Source: Nocardioides sp. AX2bis
GTDB taxonomy: Bacteria; Actinomycetota; Actinomycetes; Propionibacteriales; Nocardioidaceae
Reading direction: 5' to 3'
DNA length: 64,000 nt
Assembly (NCBI RefSeq): GCF_902506435.1
Contig: NZ_LR733215.1
Coordinates: 1,333,617-1,397,616 of the forward strand
The notes under the pieces: model-generated
What the model was told of the DNA's origin: nothing
Seen by the model: the letters and a program-made list of their open reading frames with translations, nothing else
The model's database searches: none
Shown here: in pieces, positions 1-11,573 of the stretch
How positions within the stretch are numbered: the first letter of the stretch is position 1
Layout of the letters: each line of letters opens with the position of its first letter
Made by a program: the position numbers and the translations under genes

Positions 1-2
1 TG

Positions 3-455
3 ACCACCCAGTTCACCGGCACCGCGCTGACCGGCACCGCCTCGACCAGCCTGCTGGCCACCTTCCTGCCGGTGCTGCTGCCGGTGCTGATCCTGGTCGT
101 GCCGATGGCCGACCTGGTGCTCGCGGTGCTGAGGCGCACCGCGAAGGGGCGGTCGCCCTTCGCCCCGGACAAGAAGCACCTGCACCACCGGCTGCTCGAG
201 ATCGGCCACTCCCAGCGTCGCGCGGTGCTGATCATGTGGCTGTGGGCCGCCCTGGTGGCCTTCGGCACCGTCCTGGCCAGCCTGTACGTCGGGTGGAAGA
301 TGTGGTCCTCGCTGGGCGTGATGGCCGTCCTGGTGCTCCTGCTGACCTTCGTGGTGCCCCAGCTGCACCGCCGCCACCTCGGTCTCGAGGGTGGTCCCGA
401 GCCGGGGGAGACCCCGCTCCCACCGGCCGACGCGGAGTCCCCGCAGACTTTGTGA
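3..455 (+). CDS. wecA: C-terminal part of WecA-like decaprenyl/undecaprenyl-phosphate GlcNAc-1-phosphate transferase (5' end outside window)
   Basis: The reading frame is open from base 3 and stops at 455, so only about the last 150 residues are present. Membrane enzymes of this family transfer a sugar-1-phosphate from a UDP-sugar to a polyprenyl phosphate, starting linkage-unit or arabinogalactan-type cell-wall glycan synthesis. The visible part has a hydrophobic helix, the cytoplasmic segment FAPDKKHLHHRLLEIGHSQR containing the family's HxHH-type motif, and two more hydrophobic helices before a proline-rich tail. In Mycobacterium the orthologue (rfe/wecA) also sits directly upstream of the ATP synthase genes, which agrees with this neighbourhood. 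The TGA stop lies inside a CRP-like palindrome. Confidence 0.85.
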   Translation, partial: TTQFTGTALTGTASTSLLATFLPVLLPVLILVVPMADLVLAVLRRTAKGRSPFAPDKKHLHHRLLEIGHSQRRAVLIMWLWAALVAFGTVLASLYVGWKMWSSLGVMAVLVLLLTFVVPQLHRRHLGLEGGPEPGETPLPPADAESPQTL

Positions 456-466
456 TAGTTTTCACG
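451..466. promoter_or_regulatory. CRP/GlxR-like palindrome upstream of the ATP synthase cluster
   Basis: The 16 bases TGTGATAGTTTTCACG match the CRP-family consensus TGTGA-N6-TCACA at nine of ten defined positions. The site overlaps the wecA stop codon and lies 33 bp before the next gene (499), so it could control the atp transcription unit. CRP-family proteins such as GlxR in corynebacteria bind this type of site near respiratory and ATP synthase genes. The match is directly visible; binding is inferred. Confidence 0.5.
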
Positions 467-498
467 AGCCCTGCTGAACCGCGACAGGACGGCCGCCG

Positions 499-987
499 AT
501 GATGACGACCGAACCACCCGCCCGGTCCGCAGACCGTCACGCCGTACCTCCGTCCGGCGCCCGTCTGCTGGTCCGATCGGCCGCCTCGACGGCCGTGCTG
601 GGCCTCGTGGGCGCCGCGGTCGCGGCCGTCGTGGACGGCCGCGCGGCTGCGTCCGGCGTGCTGGTGGGCGTCGGGCTCGTCGTGGTCGTCCTGGTGGGCG
701 GCAGCCTGACGGTCGATGCCGTGGCGGGGGTCCTTCCCGTGGCGTCGCTGATGGTGGCGCTGCTGACCTTCACGCTCCAGGTGGTGCTGGTCCTGCTGCT
801 GCTCGCGGCCCTCGACGGCTCGGGGCTGCTGGGGGACGTGCTCGACCGTCGCTGGCTCGGCGGAGGCGTCATCGGGGCCACCATGCTGTGGCTCGCGGTG
901 CAGGTCCGCCTCCACGCCACGACCCGTCTGCCGGTCTACGACCTGCCGCACGCCGACCCGCGCCGGGCCGACGAGGGGGGTCACTGA
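499..987 (+). CDS. Rv1303/AtpI-like integral membrane protein preceding ATP synthase
   Basis: This 162-residue protein has a short hydrophilic N-terminus and about four hydrophobic segments (roughly residues 25-45, 50-70, 75-105 and 115-135). Size, topology and position between wecA and the atp genes match the mycobacterial Rv1303 type, which is compared with ATP synthase protein I. A role in assembling the c-ring or the Fo sector is possible but not shown by the sequence. Two adjacent ATG codons (499 and 502) are possible starts. The next gene starts 33 bp after its stop, so it is probably co-transcribed with the atp genes. Confidence 0.7.
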   Translation: MMTTEPPARSADRHAVPPSGARLLVRSAASTAVLGLVGAAVAAVVDGRAAASGVLVGVGLVVVVLVGGSLTVDAVAGVLPVASLMVALLTFTLQVVLVLLLLAALDGSGLLGDVLDRRWLGGGVIGATMLWLAVQVRLHATTRLPVYDLPHADPRRADEGGH

Positions 988-1020
988 TGACCCTTGACGG
1001 CTGCTATCGTCCGGAGCGCA

Positions 1021-1311
1021 ATGAGCAAGAAGGACCCACCGTCCCCGACCTCGGAACGCGGTCCGCAGGGCGATCCGTGGCACGCATTCGGCTACGTGGT
1101 CTCCGGCGTCGCGGTCTACGGGCTGGTGGGATGGGGCGCCGATCAGTGGCTCGGGACCAGTTTCCTCGTCGCGATCGGCATCCTCTTCGGAGCCGTGCTG
1201 GGGATCTACCTGACCATCTCCCGCTTCGACGCCTTGCCCCGCTTCCCTCGCGACAGCGAGCAGGGGGCCCCGCACGATCCGCAGTCCGACCAGCATCCCG
1301 ACCCGACGTAG
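1021..1311 (+). CDS. AtpZ/AtpI-family small membrane protein
   Basis: This 96-residue protein has two hydrophobic helices (about residues 23-43 and 47-67) between a polar N-terminus and an Asp/Pro-rich tail. The two-helix hairpin with GxxADxW between the helices is the AtpZ/AtpI (F0F1-ATPase subunit I) pattern. Such proteins help c-ring assembly or cation supply and lie directly before atpB, as here. An in-frame start exists at 994, but ATG 1021 gives the usual N-terminus (MSKKDPPSP). The gap to atpB is 13 bp. Confidence 0.75.
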   Translation: MSKKDPPSPTSERGPQGDPWHAFGYVVSGVAVYGLVGWGADQWLGTSFLVAIGILFGAVLGIYLTISRFDALPRFPRDSEQGAPHDPQSDQHPDPT

Positions 1312-1324
1312 TAGGAGTCCACCG

Positions 1325-2125
1325 GTGAGTCTTGCCGCCGCGTCCGTCGTCCGAGCAGCGGAGGAGTTCGTCCCGCCCGGGCCGAGCACCTTCGACCTCC
1401 CGCCCGTGTTCAGCGTGGCCGGTATCGGCGTGACCAAGCCCATGCTCCAGCTCGTGCTCGCCGCGATCCTGGTGTTCGGATTCTTCTACCTCGCCGTCCG
1501 GCAGCGGGCGATGGTGCCCGGTCGCCTGCAGTACATGGGCGAGGCCGGCTACTCGTTCGTCCGCAACTCGATCAGCCGCGACATCATCGGCCAGCACGAC
1601 TTCGCGCGCTACACGCCGTACCTGTTCGCCCTCTTCTTCTTCCTCCTCCTCAACAACTGGTTCGGGTCTATCCCGTTCATCCAGTTCCCGACGTTCAGCC
1701 GCGCGAGCATGGCCTACGCCCTCGCCGGGCTGAGCTGGCTGGTCTACAACCTGGCCGGCATGTCGCGGCACGGGTTCTTCGGCTACCTCAAGCTGCAGTG
1801 CGTCCCGGCCAACATCACCGGACCGATCCTGGTCCTCCTGATCCCGCTGGAGTTCTTCTCCAACATCGTCGTGCGGCCGGTCACCCTGGCCCTGCGTCTG
1901 TTCGCCAACATGTTCGCCGGCCACCTGCTGGTGATCCTGTTCGCGATCGGCGGTGAGTACCTGCTCCTCGAGGGCTCGCTGCTGGTCAAGCCCGCCGGGA
2001 TCCTGGCCTGGGTCCTCTTCATCCTGATCTCCTTCCTTGAGCTGCTGGTGCAGTTCCTGCAGGCGTACGTCTTCGTGCTCCTGAACGCCATGTACATCTC
2101 CGGTGCCGTCGCAGACGAGCACTGA
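1325..2125 (+). CDS. atpB: F1Fo ATP synthase subunit a
   Basis: The 266-residue subunit a forms the proton half-channels beside the c-ring in the membrane. It starts with GTG and has the usual series of membrane helices. The signature [14 protein letters not shown] contains the essential arginine (Arg191 by this start) that faces the c-subunit carboxylate. The C-terminal part ends with the helix containing [14 protein letters not shown], typical of this subunit. It is the first Fo gene in the order a-c-b-delta-alpha-gamma-beta-epsilon seen throughout this operon. Confidence 0.97.
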   Translation: MSLAAASVVRAAEEFVPPGPSTFDLPPVFSVAGIGVTKPMLQLVLAAILVFGFFYLAVRQRAMVPGRLQYMGEAGYSFVRNSISRDIIGQHDFARYTPYLFALFFFLLLNNWFGSIPFIQFPTFSRASMAYALAGLSWLVYNLAGMSRHGFFGYLKLQCVPANITGPILVLLIPLEFFSNIVVRPVTLALRLFANMFAGHLLVILFAIGGEYLLLEGSLLVKPAGILAWVLFILISFLELLVQFLQAYVFVLLNAMYISGAVADEH

Positions 2126-2160
2126 GAGCAGAGAAAAAGAAACCGAAAGGAACAGAAGCC

Positions 2161-2367
2161 ATGACCGGCTCCCTGAACATGATCGGCTACGGCCTGGCCG
2201 CCATCGGCCCCGGCATCGGCATCGGCCTGATCTTCGCCGCCTACATCAACGGCGTCGCCCGTCAGCCCGAGGCCCAGAGCCGCCTGCAGTCGATCGCGAT
2301 CCTCGGGTTCGCGCTCGCCGAGGCGCTGGCCATCATCGGTATCGCCCTCGCCTTCGTCCTGAACTAG
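2161..2367 (+). CDS. atpE: F1Fo ATP synthase subunit c
   Basis: This 68-residue hairpin protein is the rotor-ring subunit. The first helix has the glycine-rich packing motif GPGIGIG, the polar loop has ARQPEAQ, and the second helix carries the proton-binding carboxylate Glu54 in ALAEALAI. The 35-bp gap before it (2126-2160) is strikingly A-rich in a very GC-rich genome and contains AAAGGAA. Such a leader fits a strong translation-initiation region, as expected for the subunit needed in about ten copies per enzyme. Confidence 0.97.
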   Translation: MTGSLNMIGYGLAAIGPGIGIGLIFAAYINGVARQPEAQSRLQSIAILGFALAEALAIIGIALAFVLN

Positions 2368-2403
2368 CTCTTCCACCCGGACGCAACTGAAGACAAGGAC
2401 TGA

Positions 2404-2951
<548 letters not shown>

Positions 2952-2952
<1 letters not shown>

Positions 2953-3773
2953 TGCAGTTCCGCGGTGCCTCCTCCGACAGCGCAGCCGAGCTCGTCGACC
3001 AGCTCGCCGAGCAGGTCCGGGGCGAACCCGGGCGCGCGGCGACCATGGCCGACGACCTGGTCACGGTGGCGGCGACCCTGCGTCGTGAGGGCTCGCTCCG
3101 GCGCTTCCTCACCGACGGCTCGCTGCCCGCGGAGGCCAGGACCGGTCTGGCCTCGGAGGTGTTCGGCAGCTCCGTGGACTCCCAGAGCCTGGAGCTGGTC
3201 ACGGCGGGCACCGCACGCCGGTGGACCTCCGCCGGCGACCTGCCGACCGCCTTCGAGCACCTCGCGGTGGTCGCAGCGGTCCGCTCCGCCGGCGACGAGA
3301 CCGAGCGTCTCGCCGACGAGCTCTTCGCCGTGAGCCAGGCCGTCAAGCAGCAGCACGAGCTGCGTGACGCGCTCTCGGACCCCGTCCGGGACGTCGCGGC
3401 CAAGGAGACGCTCGTCCGTGACGTCCTGGGCTCGCGCTTCCTCGAGGCGACGGTCCGCCTGGTCGTCCAGGCGGTGACCAGCAACTACCGCACGGTCACC
3501 GCGGCGCTCGAGGAGTACCAGAAGGTCGCTGCGCGGGTGCACGGCGAGCGGGTGGCCACCGTCCGGGTGGCCAAGGAGCTCACCGACGACGAGGCCCGGC
3601 GCCTCGAGCAGGCCCTGCAGCGCCAGTACGACCGGCCGGTCCACCTCAACCAGGTGGTCGACCCCGGCGTGATCGGCGGCGTACGCGTGGAGATCGGGGA
3701 CGACGTCATCGACGGCACCGTCTCCTCCCGCCTCGCCGAGGCCCGGCGACGCCTGGCCGGCACCGCCGGCTGA
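2952..3773 (+). CDS. atpH: F1Fo ATP synthase subunit delta (long form)
   Basis: This 273-residue protein carries the OSCP/delta fold that caps F1 and binds subunit b. The C-terminal part contains the conserved region [19 protein letters not shown]. It is about 90 residues longer than the roughly 180-residue delta of many bacteria. The extra N-terminal helical stretch resembles the long actinobacterial form. The ATG overlaps the atpF stop, and 52 bp separate it from atpA. Confidence 0.93.
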
Positions 3774-3825
3774 CGCCGGCCCACGACCCCACCGACTGAC
3801 GAAGACGAAGAGAGAAGGCACCACC

Positions 3826-5460
3826 ATGACGGAGCTCTCCATCCGGCCGGAGGAGATCCGCGACGCGCTGGCCAAGTACGTCGCCGACTACCAGCCCGAC
3901 GCCTCGAGCCGTGAGGAGGTCGGCACCGTCGCCTCCGCCGGTGACGGCATCGCGCGCGTCGCCGGTCTGCCCTCGGCGATGGCCAACGAGCTGCTCGAGT
4001 TCGAGGACGGCACCCGCGGCCTCGCCCTGAACCTCGACACCCGCGAGATCGGTGTGGTCATCCTCGGTGACTTCGACGGCATCGAGGAGGGTCAGACGGT
4101 GCGCCGCACCGGCGAGATCCTCTCGGTCCCGGTCGGTGACGCCTACCTCGGCCGCGTGGTCGACCCGCTCGGCGACGCCATCGACGGCCTCGGCGCCATC
4201 GAGTCCTCCGAGCGCCGCCCGCTCGAGCTGCAGGCGCCGACCGTGGTCCAGCGCAAGTCGGTCCACGAGCCGCTCGCGACCGGCATCAAGGCCATCGACG
4301 CCCTGACCCCGATCGGGCGCGGCCAGCGCCAGCTGATCATCGGTGACCGCGCGACCGGCAAGACGACGATCGCGATCGACACGATCATCAACCAGAAGCG
4401 CAACTGGGACTCCGGCGACCCCGACAAGCAGGTGCGCTGCATCTACGTCGCCATCGGCCAGAAGGGCTCGACCATCGCCTCCGTGCGTGGCGCCCTCGAG
4501 GAGGCCGGCGCGCTGGAGTACACCACCATCGTCGCCGCGCCCGCCTCGGACTCCGCCGGGTTCAAGTACCTCGCGCCGTACACCGGCTCGGCCATCGGCC
4601 AGCAGTGGATGTACGAGGGCAAGCACGTCCTCATCGTCTTCGACGACCTCACCAAGCAGGCCGAGGCCTACCGCGCCGTGTCGCTGCTGCTGCGCCGCCC
4701 GCCGGGCCGCGAGGCCTACCCCGGTGACGTCTTCTACCTGCACAGCCGCCTGCTCGAGCGCTGCGCGAAGCTCTCCGACGACCTCGGCGCGGGCTCGATG
4801 ACCGGGCTGCCGATCATCGAGACCAAGGCCAACGACGTCTCGGCGTTCATCCCGACCAACGTCATCTCGATCACCGACGGCCAGATCTTCCTGCAGTCGG
4901 ACCTGTTCGCTGCCAACCAGCGCCCTGCGATCGACGTGGGCGTCTCGGTCTCGCGCGTCGGTGGCGCGGCGATGACCAAGGCGATGAAGGCCGTCACCGG
5001 CTCGCTCAAGGTCGACCTGGCGCAGTTCCGCGCCATGGAGGCGTTCGCCATGTTCGCCTCCGACCTCGACGCCGCCTCGCGCCAGCAGCTGGACCGCGGG
5101 CAGCGCCTGATGGCCCTGCTCAAGCAGCCGGCCTACTCGCCGTACCCGATCGACCACATGACGGTCTCGCTGTGGCTGGGCACCTCCGGGCGCCTGGACC
5201 GCGTCCCGGTCGGTGACGTCCTGCGCTTCGAGCAGGAGTTCATCGACTACCTCGGCCGCTCGCACGAGGGCATCCTCTCCGGTATCCGGGAGAGCCTGAA
5301 GTTCGAGGACGAGGAGGGCCTGATCTCTGCCTACGACTCCTTCCTGGACCAGTTCGAGACCTCGGACGGCGGGTCGCTCAAGGCCGGCCGCGAGGACCAC
5401 GAGGCCCTCGAGGACGAGGACGTCGAGCAGGAGCAGATCGTCAAGCAGAAGCGGGGCTGA
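3826..5460 (+). CDS. atpA: F1Fo ATP synthase subunit alpha
   Basis: The 544-residue alpha subunit forms the non-catalytic sites of the alpha3beta3 head. It has an N-terminal beta barrel, the Walker A motif GDRATGKT (residues 173-180), a Walker B-type segment [11 protein letters not shown] and the signature [16 protein letters not shown]-terminal acidic tail ([15 protein letters not shown]) lengthens it beyond the usual 500-510 residues, as in other actinobacteria. RBS-like GAGAGAAGG precedes the ATG. The gene is followed after 2 bp by atpG. Confidence 0.98.
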   Translation: MTELSIRPEEIRDALAKYVADYQPDASSREEVGTVASAGDGIARVAGLPSAMANELLEFEDGTRGLALNLDTREIGVVILGDFDGIEEGQTVRRTGEILSVPVGDAYLGRVVDPLGDAIDGLGAIESSERRPLELQAPTVVQRKSVHEPLATGIKAIDALTPIGRGQRQLIIGDRATGKTTIAIDTIINQKRNWDSGDPDKQVRCIYVAIGQKGSTIASVRGALEEAGALEYTTIVAAPASDSAGFKYLAPYTGSAIGQQWMYEGKHVLIVFDDLTKQAEAYRAVSLLLRRPPGREAYPGDVFYLHSRLLERCAKLSDDLGAGSMTGLPIIETKANDVSAFIPTNVISITDGQIFLQSDLFAANQRPAIDVGVSVSRVGGAAMTKAMKAVTGSLKVDLAQFRAMEAFAMFASDLDAASRQQLDRGQRLMALLKQPAYSPYPIDHMTVSLWLGTSGRLDRVPVGDVLRFEQEFIDYLGRSHEGILSGIRESLKFEDEEGLISAYDSFLDQFETSDGGSLKAGREDHEALEDEDVEQEQIVKQKRG

Positions 5461-5462
5461 CC

Positions 5463-7836
<2,374 letters not shown>

Positions 7837-7837
<1 letters not shown>

Positions 7838-8226
7838 TGGCCGAGCACCTGCAGGTCGAGCTGGTCGCCGCGGACCGCACCGTGTGGTCCGGACGCGCCG
7901 ACATGGTCATCGCCCGTACGGTCGAGGGCGACGTGGGCGTGCTGCGCGGTCACGCGCCGATGCTGGCGCTGCTCACCGACGCGGTCGTGGAGATCACCGA
8001 CGACGAGGGCAGCGTGACCGTCGCCGTCGTCGACGGCGGGTTCCTCTCCGTGGCCGGTGACCGCGTCTCGGTGCTGTCGGAGCGGGCGGTGCTGTCGGAG
8101 GAGATCAACGTCGACGAGGTCCGCGCCGAGCTGGACACCGCGCAGGACGTCGGCAACGTCGACGAGTCCGAGCGTCGCATCCGTCGGGCCGAGGCCCGCC
8201 TGCGTGCGGTCGAGCGGGCGTCCTGA
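7837..8226 (+). CDS. atpC: F1Fo ATP synthase subunit epsilon
   Basis: This 129-residue protein has the N-terminal beta sandwich of epsilon (residues 1-85, including the conserved GDVGVLRGHAPMLALL) followed by a short two-helix tail rich in Arg and Glu. It regulates ATPase activity and couples rotation to the c-ring. The ATG at 7837 overlaps the atpD stop (ATGA). An in-frame upstream start inside atpD exists but is not needed. It is the last gene of the operon, and a strong hairpin follows. Confidence 0.96.
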
Positions 8227-8259
8227 CCCAGCACCACACGCACCACCAGTGCCACGCCT

Positions 8260-8292
8260 GACGGGCGGGACCCCCTCGGGGTCCCGCCCGTC
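8260..8292 (+). terminator. Terminator of the ATP synthase operon
   Basis: A perfect 15-bp inverted repeat (8260-8274 with 8278-8292) encloses a 3-base CTC loop, 34 bp after the atpC stop. No T-run follows, which is usual for high-GC actinobacterial terminators. Confidence 0.8.
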
Positions 8293-8408
8293 GTGCGTCC
8301 CGTGGGTGAGGTGCGCCGCAGGTCACCCCGCCGTGCCGGGCTAGGGTTCTCGACGAGAGGGGCGAGGTGACTCGTGCCCTGCGTCGACGAGACGAGGAGG
8401 TCCGGCGG

Positions 8409-8849
8409 GTGCCCTGGTGGCAGTGGGTCATCGACGTCGCCGGGCTGGTGCTGCTGGGCGTCCTGCTCTACGGCCTCGCGCTGGTGCTGCGCCGCCGCTG
8501 GATCGCGCGGCGCGGAGGGACCTTCGAGGTCTCGCACCGGCTCCACCAGCAACGGCCCGACCGCGGGTGGGTCCTCGGGATGGGGCGCTACACCGACGAC
8601 TCCCTGGAGTGGTTCCGGGTGTTCTCGCTCTCGCCCCGGCCCCGGTCCAGCTGGCGTCGCGGCGAGCTGGTCTACGACGGTCGTCGCGAGCCGCAGGGCC
8701 CGGAGCGCCACACGCTCTACCCCGACCACCTGGTGATCTGCTGCCAGGCGCGTGAGGAGGTCGTCGAGCTCGCGATGAGCCCCGCGTCGCTCACGGGCTT
8801 CCAGTCCTGGTTGGAGGCCCGGCGACCGGGCACCGACTGGTCGCGGTGA
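8409..8849 (+). CDS. DUF2550 family membrane protein
   Basis: One membrane helix near the N-terminus (VIDVAGLVLLGVLLYGLALV) is followed by RRRW, then a soluble domain with GGTFEVSHR and RGWVLGMGRY. This is the actinobacterial DUF2550 pattern, and the family commonly follows atpC. Function is unknown. An upstream GTG at 8367 is possible (160 residues). GTG 8409 (146 residues) has GAGGAGG eight bases before it and begins just before the helix, so it is preferred. The TGA stop overlaps the next gene's GTG. Confidence 0.75.
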   Translation: MPWWQWVIDVAGLVLLGVLLYGLALVLRRRWIARRGGTFEVSHRLHQQRPDRGWVLGMGRYTDDSLEWFRVFSLSPRPRSSWRRGELVYDGRREPQGPERHTLYPDHLVICCQAREEVVELAMSPASLTGFQSWLEARRPGTDWSR

Positions 8850-10033
8850 GCGGCAGCCGGACCGGCGTACGTCCGGTCGTCGTCGTCTTCATCGTCAACG
8901 GCCTGCTCATGGCCTCGCTGTTCTCCCGCGTCCCGGACGTCCGGCGCGGCCTGGACCTGGCCAACGGGCCCCTGGGCCTCCTGCTGCTCTGTGCCGCGGT
9001 CGGCTCGGTGCTGTCTCTGCCGACGGCCGGGCGGCTGATCCAGTCGCTCGGCGTGGTGGCGGTGCTGCGCGCGGGGGCGCTCACCGGCGTGGTCGGCCTC
9101 GTCGTCCTCGCCGTCGCGGTGGACCTGACCGGGTCCGTGCCGCTCGCGGCGGCGGGCCTGCTCGCCGTGGGTGTCGGGATCGGGCTGTGGGACGTGGCGA
9201 TGAACGCCGAGGGCGCCGAGGTCGAGCGGGACCGGGGACGGACCCTGATGCCGCGGCTCCACGCCGGGTTCAGCATCGGCAGCGTGGCCGGGGCGCTGCT
9301 CGGCGCGGTCGCGCTGTGGGCCGACCTCCCGGTCCTGCCGCACCTCGGCGTCGCGTGCGCCCTCGCCCTGGCCGCGTCGTGGTGGGCCACCGCGGCGTTC
9401 GCTCCCGCGCCCGCCCGGGCCGCCGCCGCGGGGGAGGGGGTGCCGTCCGCGCTCGGTGCCTGGACCGAACCACGCACGCTCGTCATCGGGCTGATGGTGC
9501 TCTGCTTCGCCGTCGCCGAGGGCAGCGCCAACGACTGGCTGTCGCTGGCCCTGATCGACGGTCACGGCGCGGCGGACGCCGTGGGGGTGGCCGGGTTCGC
9601 GCTGTTCGTGGCCGCGATGACCGCCGGCCGGGTGCTCGGCCCGCCGGTGCTGGACCGCTGGGGCCGGCCCCGGGTGCTCGCGGCCGGAGCGGCGACGGCC
9701 GGCGCGGGCGTGCTGCTGGTGGTGCTGGCCGGCAGCGTGGTCGCGGTGGCCGTCGGCATCGTGCTGTGGGGCCTGGGCGCGGCGCTCGGGTTCCCGGTCG
9801 GGATGAGCGCGGCCGCCGACGACCCGCGGCACGCGGCCGCCCGGCTCAGCGTGGTCTCCACGATCGGCTACGCCGCGTTCCTGGCCGGCCCGCCGCTGCT
9901 GGGCTGGCTCGGGGACGCGGTCGGCACCCTCCAGGCGCTGCTGGTGGTCGCGGCGCTGATGGGGCCGGCGCTGCTCACCGTGCTGGCGACCCGCCCGGAG
10001 CCCGTCGTGCTCCCGGACCGGGCGGCCCGGTAG
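8846..10033 (+). CDS. MFS transporter
   Basis: This 395-residue protein is almost entirely hydrophobic, with about twelve membrane helices in two halves separated by a polar Ala/Pro-rich loop near the middle. It has major-facilitator features such as VGIGLWDVAMNAEGAEVER in the first half and GRVLGPPVLDRWGRPRVL at the 8-9 loop. It resembles the sugar/drug efflux branch, but the substrate cannot be read from the sequence. The GTG start overlaps the DUF2550 stop. Its TAG abuts the stop of the opposing gene with no gap. Confidence 0.82.
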   Translation: MSGSRTGVRPVVVVFIVNGLLMASLFSRVPDVRRGLDLANGPLGLLLLCAAVGSVLSLPTAGRLIQSLGVVAVLRAGALTGVVGLVVLAVAVDLTGSVPLAAAGLLAVGVGIGLWDVAMNAEGAEVERDRGRTLMPRLHAGFSIGSVAGALLGAVALWADLPVLPHLGVACALALAASWWATAAFAPAPARAAAAGEGVPSALGAWTEPRTLVIGLMVLCFAVAEGSANDWLSLALIDGHGAADAVGVAGFALFVAAMTAGRVLGPPVLDRWGRPRVLAAGAATAGAGVLLVVLAGSVVAVAVGIVLWGLGAALGFPVGMSAAADDPRHAAARLSVVSTIGYAAFLAGPPLLGWLGDAVGTLQALLVVAALMGPALLTVLATRPEPVVLPDRAAR

Positions 10034-10609
10034 TCAGCCGCGCTCGCCGCCCGGCACCCAGGCGACGTCGCCCTGGTGGCGGTTGGCGTGGCGGGCCAGG
10101 ATGAAGAGCAGGTCCGAGAGCCGGTTCAGGTAGGTCAGGGAGAGCTTGTTCATCGCCTCGGCGTGCTCGGCCCAGGCGGCCCAGCCCGCGCGCTCGGCGC
10201 GGCGGACCACGGTGCGAGCGACGTGGAGGTGGGCGGCGGGGACCGTACCGCCGTTGAGGACGAACGAGCGCAGGGCCTCCAGCGGCTCGTTGTAGTGGTC
10301 GCACCAGCGCTCGAGGCGGTCGACGTAGTCCTGCTCGATGCGCAGCGGCGGGTACTCCGGATCGGGCACCACCGGGGTGCACAGGTCGGCGCCGACGTCG
10401 AAGAGGTCGTTCTGCACCCGCGTCAGCAGGGCGACGACGTCGTCCTCGAGCCCGCCGTGCGCCAGGGCGACGCCGATCGCGGCGTTGGCCTCGTCGACGT
10501 CGGCGTAGGCGTGCAGCCGCAGGTCGTTCTTCGTCGTCAGGCTCATGTCGCCGAGCCGGGTCTCGCCCGCGTCGCCGGTCCGGGTGTAGATGCGGGTGAG
10601 GTTGACCAT
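10034..10609 (-). CDS. PduO-type cob(I)alamin adenosyltransferase
   Basis: This 191-residue enzyme attaches the adenosyl group of ATP to cob(I)alamin, making coenzyme B12. The N-terminal TRTGDAGETRLGDM is the PduO-type ATP-binding motif. The C-terminal half contains VRRAERAGWAAW and LNRLSDLLFILARHAN, the conserved helix with the RLSD signature. Its product is the cofactor needed by the mutase encoded 1 kb away at 11574, so the gene pair makes functional sense. It converges with the MFS gene with adjacent stop codons. Confidence 0.93.
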   Translation of the reverse strand: MVNLTRIYTRTGDAGETRLGDMSLTTKNDLRLHAYADVDEANAAIGVALAHGGLEDDVVALLTRVQNDLFDVGADLCTPVVPDPEYPPLRIEQDYVDRLERWCDHYNEPLEALRSFVLNGGTVPAAHLHVARTVVRRAERAGWAAWAEHAEAMNKLSLTYLNRLSDLLFILARHANRHQGDVAWVPGGERG

Positions 10610-10691
10610 GCCCGGAGCCTAGGTCACGGCCCCGGCCACCCCCCGGTGCGGTGTGAGGTGGGTCGCGATCGGGCCGTGCTCCTGGGATCCA

Positions 10692-10709
10692 CCTGCCCGA
10701 CCGGGCAGG
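10692..10709. promoter_or_regulatory. 18-bp palindrome in a divergent intergenic region
   Basis: CCTGCCCG and CGGGCAGG form a perfect 8-bp inverted repeat with a 2-base centre. It lies between the divergent adenosyltransferase gene (starting at 10609) and the small gene at 10788. The tiny centre favours a protein-binding palindrome over a terminator. No regulator can be named. Confidence 0.3.
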
Positions 10710-10787
10710 CTGGACCTGTCCACGAGGGCAGTGCCGCCCTGGAGCCCCCGCCGTCGGCCGCGACCGGCGCGACCCCGAGGAGGCCCG

Positions 10788-10916
10788 ATGTCCGGGACCT
10801 GCGAGCACTGCACCCACGACTGGCACGGCCTGGCCTGCCGCCACGAGGCCATCGTCCGAGACGGGTGGTGGCTGGTCCGGGAGGCCTGCTCCTGCCCCGG
10901 CGCCGCCGCGGGGTGA
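10788..10916 (+). CDS. Small Cys/His-rich protein (42 residues)
   Basis: A short frame starts at ATG 10788 with a strong GAGGAGG five bases upstream. It encodes MSGTCEHCTHDWHGLACRHE and continues to a CSCPG motif near the end. Five cysteines (CxxC, a single Cys, CxC) plus His residues suggest a small metal-binding domain. No family is recognised. A longer frame from 10653 exists, but the RBS supports the internal ATG. The next gene starts 24 bp after its stop. Confidence 0.6.
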   Translation: MSGTCEHCTHDWHGLACRHEAIVRDGWWLVREACSCPGAAAG

Positions 10917-10940
10917 CCCGGGACCGGGCACAGTGGGCCC

Positions 10941-11540
10941 ATGCGTGAGTCCCGTGCCTACCCGCTGCTCCTCCTCCTGCCGGGCCTGCTCCTGGCCGCC
11001 GCCGGCCTGTTCCACCCGACCGGCCTGAGCTACGACACGGCCCAGCGGTGGTACCTGCTGCACCTGCCGGGCCTGCTGGTCTTCCCGCTGGTCGGATGGG
11101 CCCTGGCCGACCTGGTCGCCGGGCGGCGCGACGTCGTGGCCTGGGTGGTGCGGGTGACGGCCTACGTGTACGCGACCTTCTACACCGCGCTCGACGTGGT
11201 CAGCGGGATCGGCGCCGGCTACGTCACGCGCCAGCTCGGTCCCGACGTGCCCCGTCCCGAGGCGGTGTCGCAGATGTTCCGGATCGGCACGCCGCTCGGC
11301 GAGGTCGGGTCGTGGGCGCTGCTGGCCTGCGTCGTGGTGCTGCTGGCCGACCGGGTGCGCCACCTGGGCGCCCCCGGCCTGGTCGGGCTGGTGCTCCTGC
11401 CCGGGGCCTGGCTGGTGCACACCGAGCACATCTTCTCCCCGCTCGGCGTGCTCGGGATGGTGCTGCTGGGCGCGGGCAGCGCGTTGCTCGCGGTCGCCGC
11501 CCGCCGTGCGGGTGTGATAGCCCACACGTCGGGCAGGTGA
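10941..11540 (+). CDS. Hypothetical integral membrane protein
   Basis: This 199-residue protein has about six hydrophobic segments and no recognised domain. A first helix begins right after MRESRAY, and later segments contain YLLHLPGLLVFPLVGW and AWLVHTEHIFSPLGVLG. Histidine-containing helices (LHLPG, VHTEHIF) could bind metal or haem, but that is speculation. CACAGT at 10929-10934 is a possible -10 element giving a leaderless mRNA. It precedes the mutase gene by 33 bp. Confidence 0.6.
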   Translation: MRESRAYPLLLLLPGLLLAAAGLFHPTGLSYDTAQRWYLLHLPGLLVFPLVGWALADLVAGRRDVVAWVVRVTAYVYATFYTALDVVSGIGAGYVTRQLGPDVPRPEAVSQMFRIGTPLGEVGSWALLACVVVLLADRVRHLGAPGLVGLVLLPGAWLVHTEHIFSPLGVLGMVLLGAGSALLAVAARRAGVIAHTSGR

Positions 11541-11560
11541 CTCGCCGGTAACCGGAGCCC

Positions 11561-11566
11561 TACCCT
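11561..11566 (+). promoter_or_regulatory. -10 element for the ethylmalonyl-CoA mutase gene
   Basis: TACCCT ends seven bases before the ATG at 11574. A GTGACT hexamer 18 bp upstream (11537-11542) could be a weak -35. The distance predicts transcription starting at or next to the ATG, giving a leaderless mRNA. Confidence 0.4.
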
Positions 11567-11573
11567 GCCAAGC

